A DNA stretch of 64,000 nucleotides from Scatophagus argus. Taxonomy: Eukaryota > Chordata > Actinopteri > Scatophagidae. The translations under genes and the position numbers were made by a program. Below, piece after piece: positions 22,566 to 34,104 of the stretch (the first letter of the stretch is position 1; each line of letters begins with the position of its first letter). The notes below the pieces were generated by a model. The model did not search any database. It worked only from the letters and a program-made list of their open reading frames with translations, and was not told where the DNA came from. The stretch covers positions 5,178,594 through 5,242,593 of the forward strand of contig NC_058516.1 in NCBI RefSeq assembly GCF_020382885.2, read 5' to 3'.

Positions 22566-25500
22566 ACAGCACCGTGGCCAGAGGTTGTAATTACCTGATA
22601 TCAATCCCACACAAGAATGCAAAAATAAACACAGCGAGCACATACACGTCTGCGTGCACAAAACGCCCACTCGCATCCAAAAAAGACCACATGCACAAAA
22701 TAATGAAACATTGCAGGAATTCCTCAGCCATAACGAAGTGCCTGTCACACCTCAATGTACATGTGGTAGCAATGTGAGCTATTTAGGGGCGGCTCGCGGG
22801 GAGACAAGTCCATAGCGTGGAGCCTGGATTGACACATGTAGCCTAAAAGCCAATCAGAGCAAGAGTGACGAGTTAACTCGGCTGTGTGAGGCAGAGAAAA
22901 TCAGTCAAACTCTGCAGAGGCCAGTAAAGGTTTCTCATTATGTCTCATTATGACAATAATTTTAAAGCTTAAGATGGTTATTTCTTTGCAGTGTGATGTC
23001 ACCTTTACCACGTCAGCTATGTGATGTGCTGCCCTGACATCATGACTTCGTTTTCCCAACCTTCAATCAGCGTTGCCCTCAGCTCTGTGATCGCGATTCA
23101 GGACTGTATTTGTGTGCCGGACAGGACATGGTTACTCCCCTGCACTTCCTGCGGTGCTTCACATCGATGGGTGCCCCTGAAAACACTTACTTTGACGAAT
23201 AAAAAGGCTCTTATCTGAGGCCGACTTCCTGTCCTTTTAGTTGTGCCACCACCTTATAGTCTGTACATCTCCACCCAACCCGCCAACAAAAAAATCATGG
23301 AAACCCAGACACAAATAGACCAGCACAGCATTACTGGAAGAACCTCCGGCCTTGACCCTGCTTCCCAGTTGTGATTGAAGCAGGCAGGCTGATGTACGCC
23401 CACTGATTCAGAGGGAACCACAAAAGCCCTCTGTGGAGGCCTCGCGGTGCAGCTTCGACCGCAGACATCACAACTTTTCAGTCCATTCACAGCGGCTTTC
23501 TCTGCCACTGAACATCTCAGGCGCGCTCTAAATATTTGTCAACAAAGAGTTTTACTTTCAGTCTGGCTGCTAGATGGATATTCTGCCTCGCCACTCGTGT
23601 TGTGATATCTGAGCCATGCAGACAGGTTTGCTTTGTATGCCACCACTCCAATGCAAAACCACATTAAAGCTCCTGAGCGGTTTAACTATCTCTGTTAAGT
23701 AATATTTGAGGGACATCTCTTTTAAAAACTCCAGGAAAATAAAACCATAGCTATCTGCATGGCTAGAAACCACTTGGTGCAAGTAAGAAAAGATGCTATT
23801 TTGTGCAAACCAGTCCTTTAACCCGCCTCTGCAAGCTGCCTTTGTGAGTGCAATGAAAGAAGGCTTAAAGGATGTGACAAAATGACTCAGGTCTTAAGAC
23901 ACTCTGCATCACAGCTCCCTTCCCTTAAACAGCAATCTGCATCACATCACAGTAAAAGCCTGTGCTCGCAGCCAGGCCATGACGGGGAAATACAGTACGT
24001 GTGTGTCTGTACAGTCGAGTATGAGAAGGGGCGTTGTTATCAGATGGGCAGGCTTTCAACTTCGCACTCTGTTCCTCGCTGTCACCGCCCCCTCCTCCCA
24101 GGCCTCCCCCGAATGTCTGTCTTCCTCCAAAGTCCAACGGATTAGACAGAGAAAGAGGGCCCTTTCTTGTGGCTGCTAACTCAAGACAATCGGCACAGCC
24201 ACTTGTTATTCCGCTCAGGACCCACGGAGTTGGAAAACGAGGCGACTTGGGCAAAGATTTGGTGGAAAGTCTCAAGCAGGCGGGAGAAAAATCTATTTTT
24301 ACAGCGACCCGGCTGCAGTCTGCTCCCACAGTGAATCTTGGCCACAGATAGTTGAGAAAGAGCTGGTCCAACACGACACTATCAATCTTGTGCAAATATG
24401 GCACTTAAGATTGTCCCCGACTCGTCCTATGAGTTATGTGCGTCACACAAACACAAACACCCTTAAATCAACAGCCTGACTGAGACCATTGCTGTGAGCC
24501 ACGAGGGTGAATGTTGGTTTTGGATCTTGACACGATGAGGTGATGAGGACTGTAGGAGTCAAGGCGATGTGTCACTGGGTTTCCATCTTTGGCACATCAG
24601 GAAAATGGGCGTATGTGCCCTCTGCTTTCTTATCGCGCAAGAAAACAAAGACGAGGAGGAGCCGTAGGAAAATGGAAACTCATTAATCTTCTCACTGAGA
24701 TCTGCTTTGGAAATGCTTTGCCCTGGAAGAATTTTTAAGCTTTTTCAGACTTTACTTGGGTCATGCCACACAAACTAAACTGTACGCTGCCAAATCGAGA
24801 GGAGGCCTGGGACCGTCCTGACCTTGAGACATCAGCGCCCACTTTTGTTTTCCTTCCTTTGCAACTTTTGTTTGGCCAGCAGAGGCACCAACGTCAGCCA
24901 AGGCTTCTGTCTTCGCCGCGATATGTTCAATTTGCCCTGCTTCTCCTCTGTGGGCAGAAAATTTACGATAAAGAGGAAGTGGGCAGCCGTCCACACGCCA
25001 CATGGCACCGCGCTGTTTCCGTAACACCCAGAGGATTTGTTGGAAAAAGGTTAGCAGAAGTCAAGAGCGTGTTGATGGCATACGACTTAACACCCGCCCT
25101 GCCACCTCTGTGGAAAGTAGCAGAAATGTGTAACAAAGCTGTGTGATTTCAGAGAAATGTGAGACATTTACGCTCACTTCACCAACACGCACTTAAACCG
25201 CCTTCACCTTCTCTGAGGTTTTTGTTTTACATACTTCAAATGGCTGAGGAAATTTCCCAAATCATCAATCTGGACTAATTTTGGGCTGAAGTGGAACGTC
25301 TGTTGCCGTCAGCAGATTTCACACCTTAAAAACACTGATTTATCACCAGAAAAAAGGTGTAACACAACACTGACAAAACAGCAGATACGAAGCAGCATCA
25401 GCGTCGTGTTTGTGTCCACCTGAGGGATAGTTAGTCCAGTATTGTCTCCCGTATTGGGCTCCTACAATATCTGACTTCTTAGCTGCTAAATGTGCAAAAG

Positions 25501-26023
25501 AGATGTGCTGAAAGCTAATGAAATACTCTGCAGGGTCACTAAAATGAATAATTCTCTGTGCAGTTGTCACTACAAGCGACTTCTCCTCTCTGAGGTTGGT
25601 TTGCGAGGGCTCATAAAATCCCAGGATGTTTTCTGTTTATGTAATCAGAAGAAATGCGAACATCATAATCACTACGAGGACAAGAGGCACTCGAAACTTG
25701 GCCGGCAAAGCAGGCCACAAGACAAACAATGCACTGCGTATCAGCTGAGTGTTTTTCTCCCAAGCCACTTCTTCTCTTCATCTCCCTCGTGCTGATATCA
25801 TGTTTTAACATGTGGCTTGCGCTGCCATCCTGACCGGGACTCCCTGTACGAAGAAATCCTGTACCTGAACTGGACCCTCCTGGCTAAACACAGAAAGAAA
25901 TGAAATCCTGTGAAACAGAAAAGACCGCATTACCTTCTCCTGGGAGCTGCCCAGAAAAACCTCAGACTTCTGCTGAACTCTGAAGCAGCAAGGAGCGATG
26001 TCAGGAATTTCTCAAACGGCTCT
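17049..26023. other. Large gap between convergent genes
   Basis: Begins with the 3' UTR of BTLA-like copy 2 (AATAAA at 17179-17184) and ends at the poly(A) signal of the first CD200-like gene (AATAAA on minus, 26024-26029). Contains a GT microsatellite near 17383-17400 and a poly(A) run of about 32 bases at 22531-22562. One minus-strand stretch (21919-21692) has a good acceptor (TTTTCTGTCCAG), 75 open codons and a stop, so it could be a terminal exon, but no partner exon or domain was found. The sequence from 23400 to 26000 is GC-richer and could hold conserved regulatory elements. No gene recognised. Confidence 0.45.
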
Positions 26024-26029
26024 TTTATT
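26024..26029 (-). promoter_or_regulatory. Poly(A) signal of CD200-like gene 1
   Basis: AATAAA on the minus strand, about 260 bases beyond the proposed stop at 26286. Confidence 0.5.
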
Positions 26030-26285
26030 CACTTTTCTCACCCACGTTTTCCTGAGCTACCGGGGCCCTGAGACTGGCAAGGGGAAACCCACTAACAGAT
26101 TCTCTCATAACATAAATTTACTTTTTTTTTTGCAACCATCCTTTTTGCACTTCCCAGAAACCCTGTGGAAAGCCACCAGAGCGAAGGCACGACCCTGCTG
26201 CAAACACTTGCCTTTCGCCGGCACTTGTTTCTGCTTGATGTGGACCAAATCGAAATGTAATTAAACGACACCTCAACCAAAACTG

Positions 26286-27739
26286 CTAATTTAAGATGAG
26301 CAGATGTGGCTTGGAGGAGACAACGTGGTGCTTCTCGTGGGACGTGAGGCTGCCGAGTCGGGACTCACCGTCGGTGCAGACGAAGCACTTGCAGAGACAC
26401 ACACACAGACAGAGGAGGAGGACCGCCGCCACACCACACACTGAGAGGAGGATGACCATGGCTGGACCCACTGCGGCACACAAACACACACGTTTATGTT
26501 TCAAAATTACAATGTGTAACTTTACGACATCTGGACTAAACATGTTAGGTGATGTGGCACGAGAAAAGTAATCCTTCTCGTATCCCGCTGCATTACAGGA
26601 TTCAGGACCCCATCAAAGCAGCCGCAATTACCCCACGACGAAAATAGACGGGAGTACACACATGTGGAAAACAAAGGGCTGCTTTCCACTGCACCTCTGC
26701 ACACAAGGATGGAAGGATAGCAGTTTGTGAAACCCTCCGAGACAGAACTGGAACTTTACTTCCAGCTGGTCTACTGTGCACCTAATCTCTCTGAGGGTCA
26801 GTAAGAGCTTACATTCAAAGCTGCAGTTCATTCATTTCCTGTCTTGATGATGTTCATGTTAAATTTTAAAATAAAAATGTTACCCCTGTATCCTTAAAGC
26901 GTTTGTTTTTCCTCTCTTGGGAAAAAAAGGACACAGAAAGGCTCACAAACCTCAAACAAATGGCCATGAATTTCACCAGGATGACTGCAGCTTTTTGTTT
27001 TTCTGTAGCTGTGTCACATATTTGTCACTTCAGTCTGATAAAAACCCACGAGAAGAAGAAGAGGAAGCTCCTCACTGTTTGTGCTGAGCGGCACCGTCAG
27101 GGGTTTCTTCAGGCCCGGGTGGTGCACGATGCACTTGACGGACAGGTCGCTGATGAGCCCTGATTGGAAGAGCAGCGTGCTCGTCACGATCGTCGTGCCG
27201 TCGCCCTGCTCGTAGGCGGACGAAATGGGCGGTCCGAGGGTCCGGTTGTCCCCGCCGACGTTCCACGTGATCTCTGCCGCAGGTCGGGACTGGGCGGTGC
27301 AGTTTGCCTCGGTGACTCCTGTGGCTGAGGTCACATGGCTCACCTCTGTCTTGGGCAAAACTGGCAAAAGGAAGATGGTGTTTATTATTATTGTTCTTAT
27401 ATTAAAAATTCTTTTTTTGTTCAGTAATTTGAGCCAAAGAGTAAAAAGCAACACATTTCCTTTCCTTCTGCCCATTTCATCTGTTTCTTCTTCCTCATGC
27501 TTGCAGCTTTTGGCAAGTTTTCCATTGTCTCAGAGAGCAGAGATTTGTCCTGCACCTTCATAATGGAGATGGACAGACACATCGCCTGTCAATCTGCCCC
27601 GGGGACACAATGGGACAAGTTGTCCTCTGACAGAAAACAGGAGCAAAGCAGCTTTTACTAACTGTGTGGTTGTGTTTGTGCATCTGCATCTCTGGTTCTG
27701 TCAGTTTAGACAAAGCTTGTCCAGCAGAGCAAGGAGGAC

Positions 27740-27774
<35 letters not shown>

Positions 27775-30700
27775 AAGGCCTTGTGTCCAGGGGAACAGTG
27801 AGCCACTCATCCCCTGGGCTTCCTCCCAAATTAATCACTCCTTTCCCCACAGTGACACCCCTCCTTCTGTCAACATTATCACTATAGAAACACAAGCACA
27901 GAAAGGAAGATAAACAACAAACTCGCACTCCTGGAACGTTTGCTCACGACTCCTAAAAGTCAGAGAGAGGTTACGCTTTTTTTAGCGTCCAGTAAGGAAG
28001 AAATGTTGGCGAGGGACGCAAAGCGCCGCAGCAGGTCAGAACAGTAGTTTAATGAGCACAAGGGTGCCTCTGGTTTGTTTATGCACCGCGTTTCCCCTTC
28101 CTGAGTTGTTTCTGGGATGCACACACACACACACACACACTTCCTCTCAGCTTACTGTATGTCATGTGTCAAGATCCCTCGTAAAATATTCCCAGAAAGT
28201 TGTAGATTGTGAAAGGACGTCCCGCCAAGGTCAAATATTACACATAACAGAGAATGAACCGGTTTGCGTTACAAAAATAATGCTTTTTGTGCTGCTCTGT
28301 CTGACAACAAATGACATTAAATATTGCAAAGCTTTGACAATGTGCCTCTTGTTGTTCTTCAGATGCTGGATCACAACCGGTTTGACTCTGGAGTTGCTTT
28401 ACTGGAGGTGGGCGAGTGTTGTTAGAGCTTGTATACATATAAAGCACTAAAAGTGATGAAAAGATGAAAAAAGTGATGAAAGTGACATATTTCGTCATTG
28501 GAGGGAACTCGCTCCAATGAAATTCGTGACATGATATCTACCTCCAGGACATTCATGCTTGTCAATCTTTTGCAAATATGTTTCTGGCAATAACTTCATA
28601 TCAGTACTACATGGCTGGGATGCTCTTGAAAGCAAAGCGAAATGGAGGCTCTCTTCTCACAGACTCAGATTCAAATCAGGCCGAAGCAGTAATGAATCAT
28701 GTTACTGCCTTCATAGAAAACACCAATTCTGGGGGGAAATATGCAGCTTTCAGTGGTCCTCAACTAACTCTATGGAGTGGAGGGAACACTGCTGGAAAAA
28801 TATAGTAAGATTTTTTAAGACCCCCCACCAGGAAAGATACAATAATGAAGGTTCAATCTGTTGGAGACAGTGTGGGTCAAGGGAGGCAAACCACTCACAC
28901 ATATTCTGGGAATGTCCTAAGCTGAGTTCATATTGGAAGGGTATATATAAAATATTGTGCACAGTATTCAAAATTCATCTACCCATGGACATAGAGTCAC
29001 TTTATTTGGGCCATATAGTGTGTTTGAAACAGAGGAGGGATATAAAGCTACTCCAGGCCCTTTTGGCGGCGAGTAAAAAATCAATCACTAGAAGGTGGCG
29101 AACTACAACTCCGCCTACCATACACGATTGGTATGGGGTAACCTTAGAAATATTTAAGATGGAAAAATTGACTTACTCTCTGAGGGCTCAAAAAGATAAA
29201 TTCTACCAAATTTGGCAAAAATGGATTGATTTTGTAACCCCAACGAGAACAGATTTTGTATAACTTTGTATAATACCCGGTTTTAACAACTTTCCCTCTA
29301 TAGTTGAGAAGAATGTAAAAATGTAAACTCCCTTCAGTTCAATTGTATATAGTTACTGTTTTTTGAAATAAGTGGGTGAATACGGATGAGCAGTGTCATC
29401 TTAATTATACGGACTGTAAGGCATTTAAGGACTGAGTCTTGGCACTGGAAAACTGCGACATCTGGATGTTTTCTTTTTCTTTTTTCTTTCTTTCTTTTTA
29501 AATTTTCTTTTTATTACATATGTATAGGACTAAAACAAGGAAAATGGGCAGAGTGTGCTATGTAAAATGTCGAAAAGCTGTAAGTTTAATTGTGGTCTTT
29601 TTCCAAATAAAAAGATAATTACAAAAAAAAAAAGAAAACACCAATTCAAGCTAAACAAAGCAAATTAAAATGTTTAGAAAGCCTTAATTTTGGTCTTTTT
29701 CAGTGTGTTCCCCCAGCTTTGCAGAGAAGGTGTTTCACTGTGACTCAAAACCATCCCGTCCAGGTGAGGTACTCACCATAAACAGAGAGGCAGGCGGTGG
29801 CGCTTTTGGTGCCGTCTGGGTACGTGTGGAACTCGCAGGTGTAGCAGGCCTCATCCTCCATCCTGATGGACTGGATGGTCAGCTGGGTGTCGCTCAGGCT
29901 GCGGCTCAATCTAACCCGACCCATGAACTGATCCGCCACGCTCTGGTGGTTGTCCTTGGCGTAGGACGCCACGGTGGTGGTGTCGCCCTGCTCGGCCGTC
30001 TTCCTCCACAGCACCTGGTGAACCCTCTCAGGGAGGTTGTACCAGCAGGACAGGGTGGACGGCTGACCACTCACGGCGGTCTTGTTGCCCTCCAGGCGCA
30101 CTTTACCTGGGACAAAGGGAATGAACATCATATGATCTGTGACTGCACGTTCGCTGCACGCCGACAGTCAGAGCCGCAGCAACAGAAGGAGTCTGGGAGC
30201 AATTAAAATCAGGTTTAATAGAACAAACAGAAACGCTGAGGCTATCTGAGCGGGTGGGCTTTTTCTCCTGGATGTTCAGACCTTAGTCGACCACTTCCTG
30301 TCTCGCAGTGAGAAAAACAAAAACGCTGCAGAAAAAAGGCTTTGGCTTTGCAGAGCAAAAGAACAAAAGTGCAAATGTTAGGTGTGAGCTGCAGCGCTGA
30401 AAAGTGCTTACCGAAGAGAAGCTACTCTCTGAGATAACAGAAACCAGGAGCCAAAACCCGAAAGCAAACACAAAACCTGACTTCCTGTCGTGGAACAAAT
30501 TATTAAGGGACACTTGATGATCTGAAATATAAAAACACACTCCGATGGCGGGAAATATTAGTTACAGACTTGCCCTGAAAACCAGACTGACCTGTGATGC
30601 TGATGCATGTTACGCCTTCTTGCTGGCCCGAGGGGAAAACGTCAAAGACGCAGCGGTAACAGCCCTCGTCGTCGGGCCGTACCTTCTTGATGGTGATGGA

Positions 30701-31188
30701 GCTGGCGTCGTTGTGGGAGGCGGTGATCTGCACGTTGCCGTCCTGGTGGCTGATCACGATGGGGGCGCTCTGTTTGTACGCCAGCAGGACCTTGCTGTGC
30801 TTGTTGAGCCAGCGCACCTGCCGGACGGTGTCGCCTGTCGCCGTGGTGATGTTGCAGCCGAGCAGGAGGGGACGACCTGCCTCTGCTCTCACGCTGGCAG
30901 GAGCCGTGACCTTACCTGAGTGCAGAGACCACAGCACATTTAATATTAATGTCACCTACAGTTCAGAAGGCTGCTTTAACGCTTCCCATCCTTGTTGTGG
31001 CCTGGCAAAATGCAGTGGCAGAAAAGTGGAGTTAAAGTTTAGAGTATCTGAAATCCTCTTAAAATGAGTCACAGTCAGCTGACGGATGCAAACAGCACCG
31101 ACTGGACGCAGAGCGTACCTTGCGTCCTGGAAACAGCCGCCCCGATGATCCAGATGAGCAGACAAATGGGCAGGGCAGGTCCACTCAT
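26286..31188 (-). CDS. CD200-like (OX-2) membrane glycoprotein 1 with V-V-C ectodomain
   Basis: Probable ligand-type Ig glycoprotein. Exons: 31188-31119, 30915-30592, 30106-29777, 27360-27076, 26470-26286; internal joins are all phase 1 and give 397 aa. Leader 1-23. Two V domains follow: V1 (24-131) with GCNITT, VRWLN and DDEGCYRCVF ending TCISIT, and V2 (132-241) with LSCWYN, VLWRK and EDEACYTCEFHTYPDG ending ACLSVY. The extra Cys in the last strand is a CD200 signature. A C2 domain (242-336) has ANCTAQS and SVKCIV. The membrane helix (341-361) runs into the Cys-rich LCVCLCKCFVC and a 36-residue tail. A possible donor at 26368 would end the last exon earlier; I read through it because the frame closes cleanly at 26286. 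Mammalian CD200 has only V-C, so the extra V is unusual. Confidence 0.82.
27741..27772. repeat. AC microsatellite
   Basis: About sixteen AC units, in intron 3 of CD200-like gene 1. A shorter run lies at 28121-28140. Confidence 0.9.
28730..29632 (+). mobile_element. 5'-truncated L1-type LINE, 3' end with target-site duplications
   Basis: Inserted in intron 3 of CD200-like gene 1, antisense to it. It encodes the C-terminal part of an L1 ORF2, including WREHCWKNIVRFFKTP and the Cys-rich motif CWRQCG...NHSHIFWEC (C-x3-C-x8-H-x4-C), with the frame closing at 29263. A 3' UTR, AATAAA and a short A-rich tail follow. The element is bounded by a perfect 15-base direct repeat, AGAAAACACCAATTC, at 28715-28729 and 29633-29647. 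Perfect repeats and an undamaged frame suggest a fairly recent insertion. It has no reverse transcriptase domain and cannot move by itself. Confidence 0.85.
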
Positions 31189-34104
31189 ATCGCACACTCA
31201 GGCAGGGTTGCTAAATTCCTGATCCAGTATCACATCCAGGCTGCAGCTGCAAAAACACACACACACACACACCGTCAGAGAGCTCCACACCTCAAACCGA
31301 CTTGTGGTTACTGAGTGAAAACGTGAGTGGAGGAGCCGTGGTGGAGGAGTACCCCGTCAGCTGTCCGGCGATGGGACTTGTGGAGCTGGTGGTGGTGGTC
31401 AGCACAGTCGGAGCTGCATCTTAATGGCACACTGTCTGCTGTGCTGTCTGCTGTGACGGGAAACACGAAGCCAGAGGATGACGTGAGCAGTGACAGCATC
31501 GACTCGCAGCATCATCACAGGTCACACACTGCACTCGGCGGCGAACGACTTTGGGAAGTTTGTGCACCTGATGTCAGCTGTTGCCACGGTAGGATGATAT
31601 TTAAACAACAACAACAACAACTTCTGCTGCTGCTGATTCAACAGACATCACCCGCGGGGTCTAATGGAGGCTTTACAAGTTAAGACATAGCATGCGCTTT
31701 GCCCCTGGCAAACCCATAATCACCACTTCGACGATTTCAAAACCTGGAAACCTGAAACCCAACCTCAGAAGCATTACGGCGGTCGGGAGATGAGGCAAGG
31801 AGACGTTAGTCATGCAGGTAATCGTAACCTGAGTGAGACTGAGAGTGCGGACAGCAGCCAAGCACAGCGGCTGGTCGGCTGTAAACATCACAGAGCGTCA
31901 AAGCTCCTGTGTGTCCGGAAGACGCCGGGTGGAAATCTACTTCACATCCTGGACAAAAAAAAAGGTGGAAACAGGGGGCATCAAGACTTTGATCAGACTC
32001 TACAAGTGAACTGAAGTGGACTTGACTGGGAGAGAAAAACCACAAGAGAGACCGGGTCCAGACCTCAGAGGTTTATGGGCGTTATTTGCTCTTTTACAGC
32101 TCCAACCATCTGGCTTTAAACATGCAGCCTGCTCCTGTTGGGCAACAGTTTAATCCCTTTTCCACTACAAAACACCACTGATGTCTGACAGTGGGCCACA
32201 ACAAATCACACTCAATCAGTCAGTCAAACCACAGCACACACAGACAAATGTGAGCTTCCAAATTTGGTGCTTTTGTCAGACGAGTTCACAACTTATGAAA
32301 GCGAGCTCACCAAGAGAGGGAATGAAACCTGAGCCCAAATCCTAAAGATCTGCCCCTGCATCCAGATGTGAGCCGAAACACTGCTGCCACAGCTGGTTCA
32401 GACCACGGGGACAGATGTTGTGGGAGATTTCTTTAACAGATTGCTGTTTTATTGTTTTAACCCAATCAGAGGAGGAGAAAAGAGGTTTTTCATGAACCCA
32501 TTTTGTGGTTGTAAATCTTCCTCCAACAGATTTACCACACAGAAATCAGGAAAACTGATAAAACTGAAAACCTTAGACAGCACTTCAGAAATGTTCATGC
32601 AAAAGAGTGCAAGTGAGTTTCATAAAGCTTTAAGTGAATATAAACTTGTTTTCACTCGGTTCACTGCACCTTACATTTTATTTTAATTTGCATAACAGTC
32701 AGCACTGCTTACATGTTGTATATACATTTTTATATTGCTTTCTATATTGCTATTTTTGCATAATTTGTACAGAGGTGTAATGCTGCTGCTGCACTGTAAT
32801 TTACCAGCCCGGGATCAATAAAGCCTATCGATCTATCTATTTCTTGTTTGGCTCAAACACGTGGAGTCTATGAACTCACAGTGAAGAAACAACGCTACAA
32901 AAACACGTTTAAATTATCCACATTTTCATCGACACATCCTGAAGAGTTTCACCACAACAAGTCAGACAAACTAAATCAGCTTGGTCGTTTCTGCGTTAAA
33001 CAGGAAAGTCTCCAACTCCACGGAAACTTCCAAGTTATTCCGAGCGCGTTTGGCTGCAGCTAAAAGCGACCGTCGTGATAAAAAGGACAAAAAGGACAAC
33101 AAAACTCACCCGCTGACAGATGATGGCACAAAACACAGTCAGCTCTCAGCCCTGGAGTCAGGTGTTGTGAGACTGCGGCACACAAATCCACAGTTCATTG
33201 ATTTAAAGCGCGACTGAAGTGGGTTGAGCTCCTGCAAAACAAGCGTCAAATCTTCTGCAGTCAGCGTGAGGAAAGCACGACCTCTAGTGGCCACGACGTG
33301 CACCTTCAGCCGCACACCTGCTGCATGCGAGCAGCGCATTCCCAGGGACAAATCAAATTATTATTACACAAAATTAATCAGTCACAAAATCAACAGAGTT
33401 TTTCCACTGGCACACTTTCTGGTGTGGAAACGTTAAAATATATCGTGAAGGTTTGAAGAAAAGAAGTAAAAGAACTTTTTCATAATTCAACTGAAAGACA
33501 ACAGCAGACATGTCAACAAAGGGGAGGCGTGGATTTAGAAACTGTTTCAACTGCTTTTATTCAAACAAAAGTACACAATATTAAGCCATCATGTGTACAT
33601 TCCAACGTGCACATTGAAAATTTATATATATACATTCATTTATATATATATACAATATTATATAAAATTAAATGAAAACACTTCATTGGAGCAATGAAAC
33701 ATTCCTCATTCACACTCATATTCACATGCACACAATCTGCTGGGAGTTCATCTTTGCCAAAATTCAGTTTCTTTAAAAAATTTTTATTTACAAAAACCAG
33801 CAGCAGATTTATAACCTACAAACAAACAAAACTCGTGGACATCTTGATGCAGCTGTGGATTAAGGTAAAATATCACAAACAAACACATGTTGCAAAATAC
33901 TTGGCACATAATCACATAACAAAATGATCATGTATAATAAACAAATACAAAAACATAAAACCTGTAGTGTGCATGAATGGTTCCGATCCCACTGAGCTGC
34001 CCTGACAGACGGATCCCAGCGTCGCTTCCTTCGCCACATCAGACCTCATGCTGGCACTCGCGTCTTGTTGATTATTCGCCGTGTCGCTAAGTAATCTACT
34101 TTGG
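31189..34104. other. Spacer between CD200-like genes 1 and 2
   Basis: Upstream region of CD200-like gene 1 and 3' region of gene 2. It holds an (ACA)n run near 31607-31620, a LINE tail (separate entry) and AATAAA on the minus strand near 33783 that could serve gene 2. No exon recognised. Confidence 0.45.
32690..32845 (+). mobile_element. LINE/SINE 3' tail
   Basis: Ends GGGATCAATAAAGCCTATC followed by (ATCT)n, the usual end of several teleost non-LTR elements. Only the tail is present, so the family is not assigned. Confidence 0.5.

Noticed and set aside
23925-24404. 159-codon minus-strand open frame
   Set aside because: No domain, poly-Gly stretch from simple sequence, overlapping open frames on the other strand; probably chance in GC-rich DNA.
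26286-26369. Splice donor GGTGAG inside the last exon of CD200-like 1
   Set aside because: A good donor sequence, but no downstream exon with the right phase was found and the frame closes cleanly; noted as an alternative only.
28559-28729. Upstream extension of the LINE reading frame
   Set aside because: The target-site duplication at 28715-28729 shows the element starts at 28730; the upstream part is host sequence open by chance.
29703-30206. Long plus-strand open frame across a CD200-like V exon
   Set aside because: It is the complement of the V2 exon, which has splice sites, Ig motifs and matching phase; the plus frame has neither domain nor promoter.
30545-31067. Plus-strand open frames opposite the first V exon
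   Set aside because: Complement of a high-GC Ig exon; no recognisable protein.
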